From the NCBI GenBank assembly GCA_964357255.1, contig CAYHKQ010000060.1:1-14558 (forward strand): a stretch of DNA of 14,558 nucleotides, in the 5' to 3' direction. The stretch's first letter is position 1, and each line of letters begins with the position of its first letter. Below are positions 13,411 to 14,558 of the stretch, in pieces. The notes beneath the pieces are model-generated. The model had not been told where the DNA came from, did no database searches, and was given only the letters and a program-made list of their open reading frames with translations. The position numbers and the translations under genes were made by a program. The DNA comes from JBBTIS01 sp038059855. Its GTDB lineage: Bacteria > Elusimicrobiota > Elusimicrobia > JACQPE01.

Positions 13411-14109
13411 TCATGATGGCGATTCGCCTTTTTGCGGCTTAGGGTAAAGCCAGGCTTCGTCCGGCGCAATTTTGATTTTTTTTCCGGTGAAACACACTGT
13501 GACAGGAAAAGGTTTTCCAATAGGAATAGGAAAATCATTTAGAGCCAAGGAAACCTTTGAAAATAAAATCTCTTCTCCCGGCAAGCCGTATTCTTTACTG
13601 GATAAAGGAGGGTTGACCTCGGTCAGCCAATAGTTACAATCTCCCTGAAATACATATTGTTTGAAGAGCCGGCAGTCCCTGGAAGGCTTTCTTGCTCCAA
13701 AGTCCAGACGGTAAAACCGTTTATTGAGAGTTTTTAAAATTCGGACCCATTCCTTGGCCTGTTTTTTAGAAACACAGAGAAGGACGCGGGCATCCCCAGG
13801 CAAATTATAAGCTAAGCTGGTTTTTTTTTCGTCTCTGCAAAAACCAATAGTTCCCCGCAAGGGTCTAATTTTGCCATAGGGCTGTCCCGTTGTTCTATAT
13901 TTGCCTATTGCTACGTGGGGATAAAAATGCAACTTTGAAAAGGATTGGGGTTCATTTTTTCTAAATTTATAGGTCGAGTTTGGGATTGGTTTCTCAAGCT
14001 CAAGAAGATAGCGGCTCATTCCCGGCTGTTTGAGTTTTTTTTCCTTCAGCACTTTGCAACACATGGGCTTCTGGGTTTCAAGAGTTAGGAGATAAAAAAT
14101 TTGTTCCAT
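13411..14109 (-). CDS. Hypothetical protein, candidate immunity protein
   Basis: This is a 232-aa protein from the ATG at 14109-14107, four bases after the toxin-like gene's stop. An AGG about ten bases upstream serves as a Shine-Dalgarno. A longer frame from 14154 would overlap the upstream gene by 41 bases and adds no recognisable sequence, so I prefer the shorter start. The protein looks soluble, with no signal peptide or membrane segment, many aromatic and basic residues, and seven cysteines including a CC pair near the N-terminus. No family is recognised. Size, tight spacing and position directly behind a toxin-like C-terminus are the classical setting for an immunity gene; that role is inferred from context alone. 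Confidence 0.75.
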   Translation of the reverse strand: MEQIFYLLTLETQKPMCCKVLKEKKLKQPGMSRYLLELEKPIPNSTYKFRKNEPQSFSKLHFYPHVAIGKYRTTGQPYGKIRPLRGTIGFCRDEKKTSLAYNLPGDARVLLCVSKKQAKEWVRILKTLNKRFYRLDFGARKPSRDCRLFKQYVFQGDCNYWLTEVNPPLSSKEYGLPGEEILFSKVSLALNDFPIPIGKPFPVTVCFTGKKIKIAPDEAWLYPKPQKGESPS

Positions 14110-14113
14110 AAGG

Positions 14114-14558
14114 TTAAAACCTAACAGGGATGCACTCCCTACTAATTTTGACAAAGGCTTCTACTGGCGGGGGAATCACGAGTTCGGGCCATGTTGTCCG
14201 CCCTTTTTGCCATTTGTAGTTATAAGGGTCTGGGAATGGATCGTCTGGGCGATTTTTGGCAGGGGAGGCCTGTATTAGAAGAATTCCCTTCTTGTCTATC
14301 AATTCTCCCTCGGCCAGACACTCTCCAGTATTGGCATTCGGCAAGCCGGCGCTAATTCGATAAAGGGATTTTAAACCAACATTTGGTTCGGTCGGAACAA
14401 GTAGTTTGGCGTCACGGGGATCAAGATTGGTCCAGGATCGCCGGTAGAGTCTATCTAATCCAGGCGGTCCGTACACTCGGTATACTTTTATTCCTTTTTT
14501 GACTTTTTCTTTTGTTTTTTCCTTGGCCAGTTCCTTGATTTCTTCTTTTTTCTTCTCC
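14114..14558 (-). CDS. Polymorphic toxin C-terminus (5' part outside window)
   Basis: The frame is open to the right edge; 147 residues are visible, ending at TAA (14116-14114). A Lys/Glu-rich helical stretch (about 24 residues) leads into VYRVYGPPG, then SWTNLDP (14417-14437), YRISAGLPNANTGECLAEG, and a tail with ELVIPPP. From memory this order (YRV(Y/W)G...SWTxxxP...Y(R)xxAGLPxxNSGxFLxEGxL...G...P(E)xxIP) is typical of the C-terminal toxin module of RHS/CDI-type polymorphic toxins that I know as TreTu-type. Its enzymatic activity is not readable here. The insertion between SWTxxxP and YRxSAGLP is longer than I recall, and the usual final GVNPxF is replaced by IPVRF. A possible immunity gene follows at once. 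Confidence 0.65.
   Translation of the reverse strand, partial: EKKKEEIKELAKEKTKEKVKKGIKVYRVYGPPGLDRLYRRSWTNLDPRDAKLLVPTEPNVGLKSLYRISAGLPNANTGECLAEGELIDKKGILLIQASPAKNRPDDPFPDPYNYKWQKGRTTWPELVIPPPVEAFVKISRECIPVRF

Noticed and set aside
13335..13538. 67-aa minus-strand frame over the end of the immunity-type gene
   Set aside because: It overlaps the last ~125 bases of the longer frame and translates mostly into Phe/Lys/Ser-rich sequence without homology.
14107..14154. Longer start for the immunity-type gene at 14154
   Set aside because: It would overlap the toxin-like frame by 41 bases; the ATG at 14109 lies just after the stop with a reasonable AGG spacing.

Overview
The window is almost entirely one giant gene on the minus strand (about 4.2 thousand codons, 317-13003). 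It is flanked by the start of a second gene with the same signal peptide (1-154) and, at the right edge, by a toxin-like C-terminus (14114-14558) with a small gene behind it that looks like its immunity partner (13411-14109). All four genes run leftwards. No tRNA, rRNA, CRISPR array or transposase gene is visible. The window does not name the organism. A 4,200-residue multidomain secreted or membrane protein, a duplicated giant-gene leader and base composition near 50% GC by eye would fit Omnitrophota (Omnitrophica/OP3) or a neighbouring lineage known for giant proteins. This is an inference from gene style, not a marker-based assignment.

Layout from the right in the direction of transcription: (1) the 3' part of a gene whose last ~120 residues resemble polymorphic-toxin C-termini of RHS/CDI-type proteins; (2) four bases later, a 232-aa unrecognised gene in the immunity position; (3) a ~400-bp spacer holding a 43-bp fragment of the giant-gene leader and a palindromic GGACTAAAGTCC element; (4) the giant gene; (5) a ~160-bp spacer with a second copy of the same palindromic element; (6) the first 51 codons of a paralogue.

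The giant protein reads, in order: signal peptide; an alpha-helical region with closely spaced cysteine pairs; a SecA-like superfamily 2 ATPase (motifs near residues 969-975, 1097-1100, 1293-1298, 1466-1473); a helical region; a low-complexity stretch carrying two in-frame palindromic repeat insertions; a membrane hairpin; a GGDEF diguanylate cyclase domain with an intact inhibitory site; two more membrane segments; a short HEAT-like stretch; a complete-looking MFS transporter domain; another membrane hairpin; an unrecognised region; a prepilin-like hydrophobic segment; and a helical, basic C-terminus.

The combination of a Sec-type signal peptide, an ATPase, a c-di-GMP synthase and an MFS carrier in one chain is the most striking content. 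A working picture, which is inference only, is a membrane-spanning giant machine of a locus that also carries polymorphic toxins, with family members sharing an exchangeable leader and a shared upstream regulatory repeat. The cellular function is unknown.
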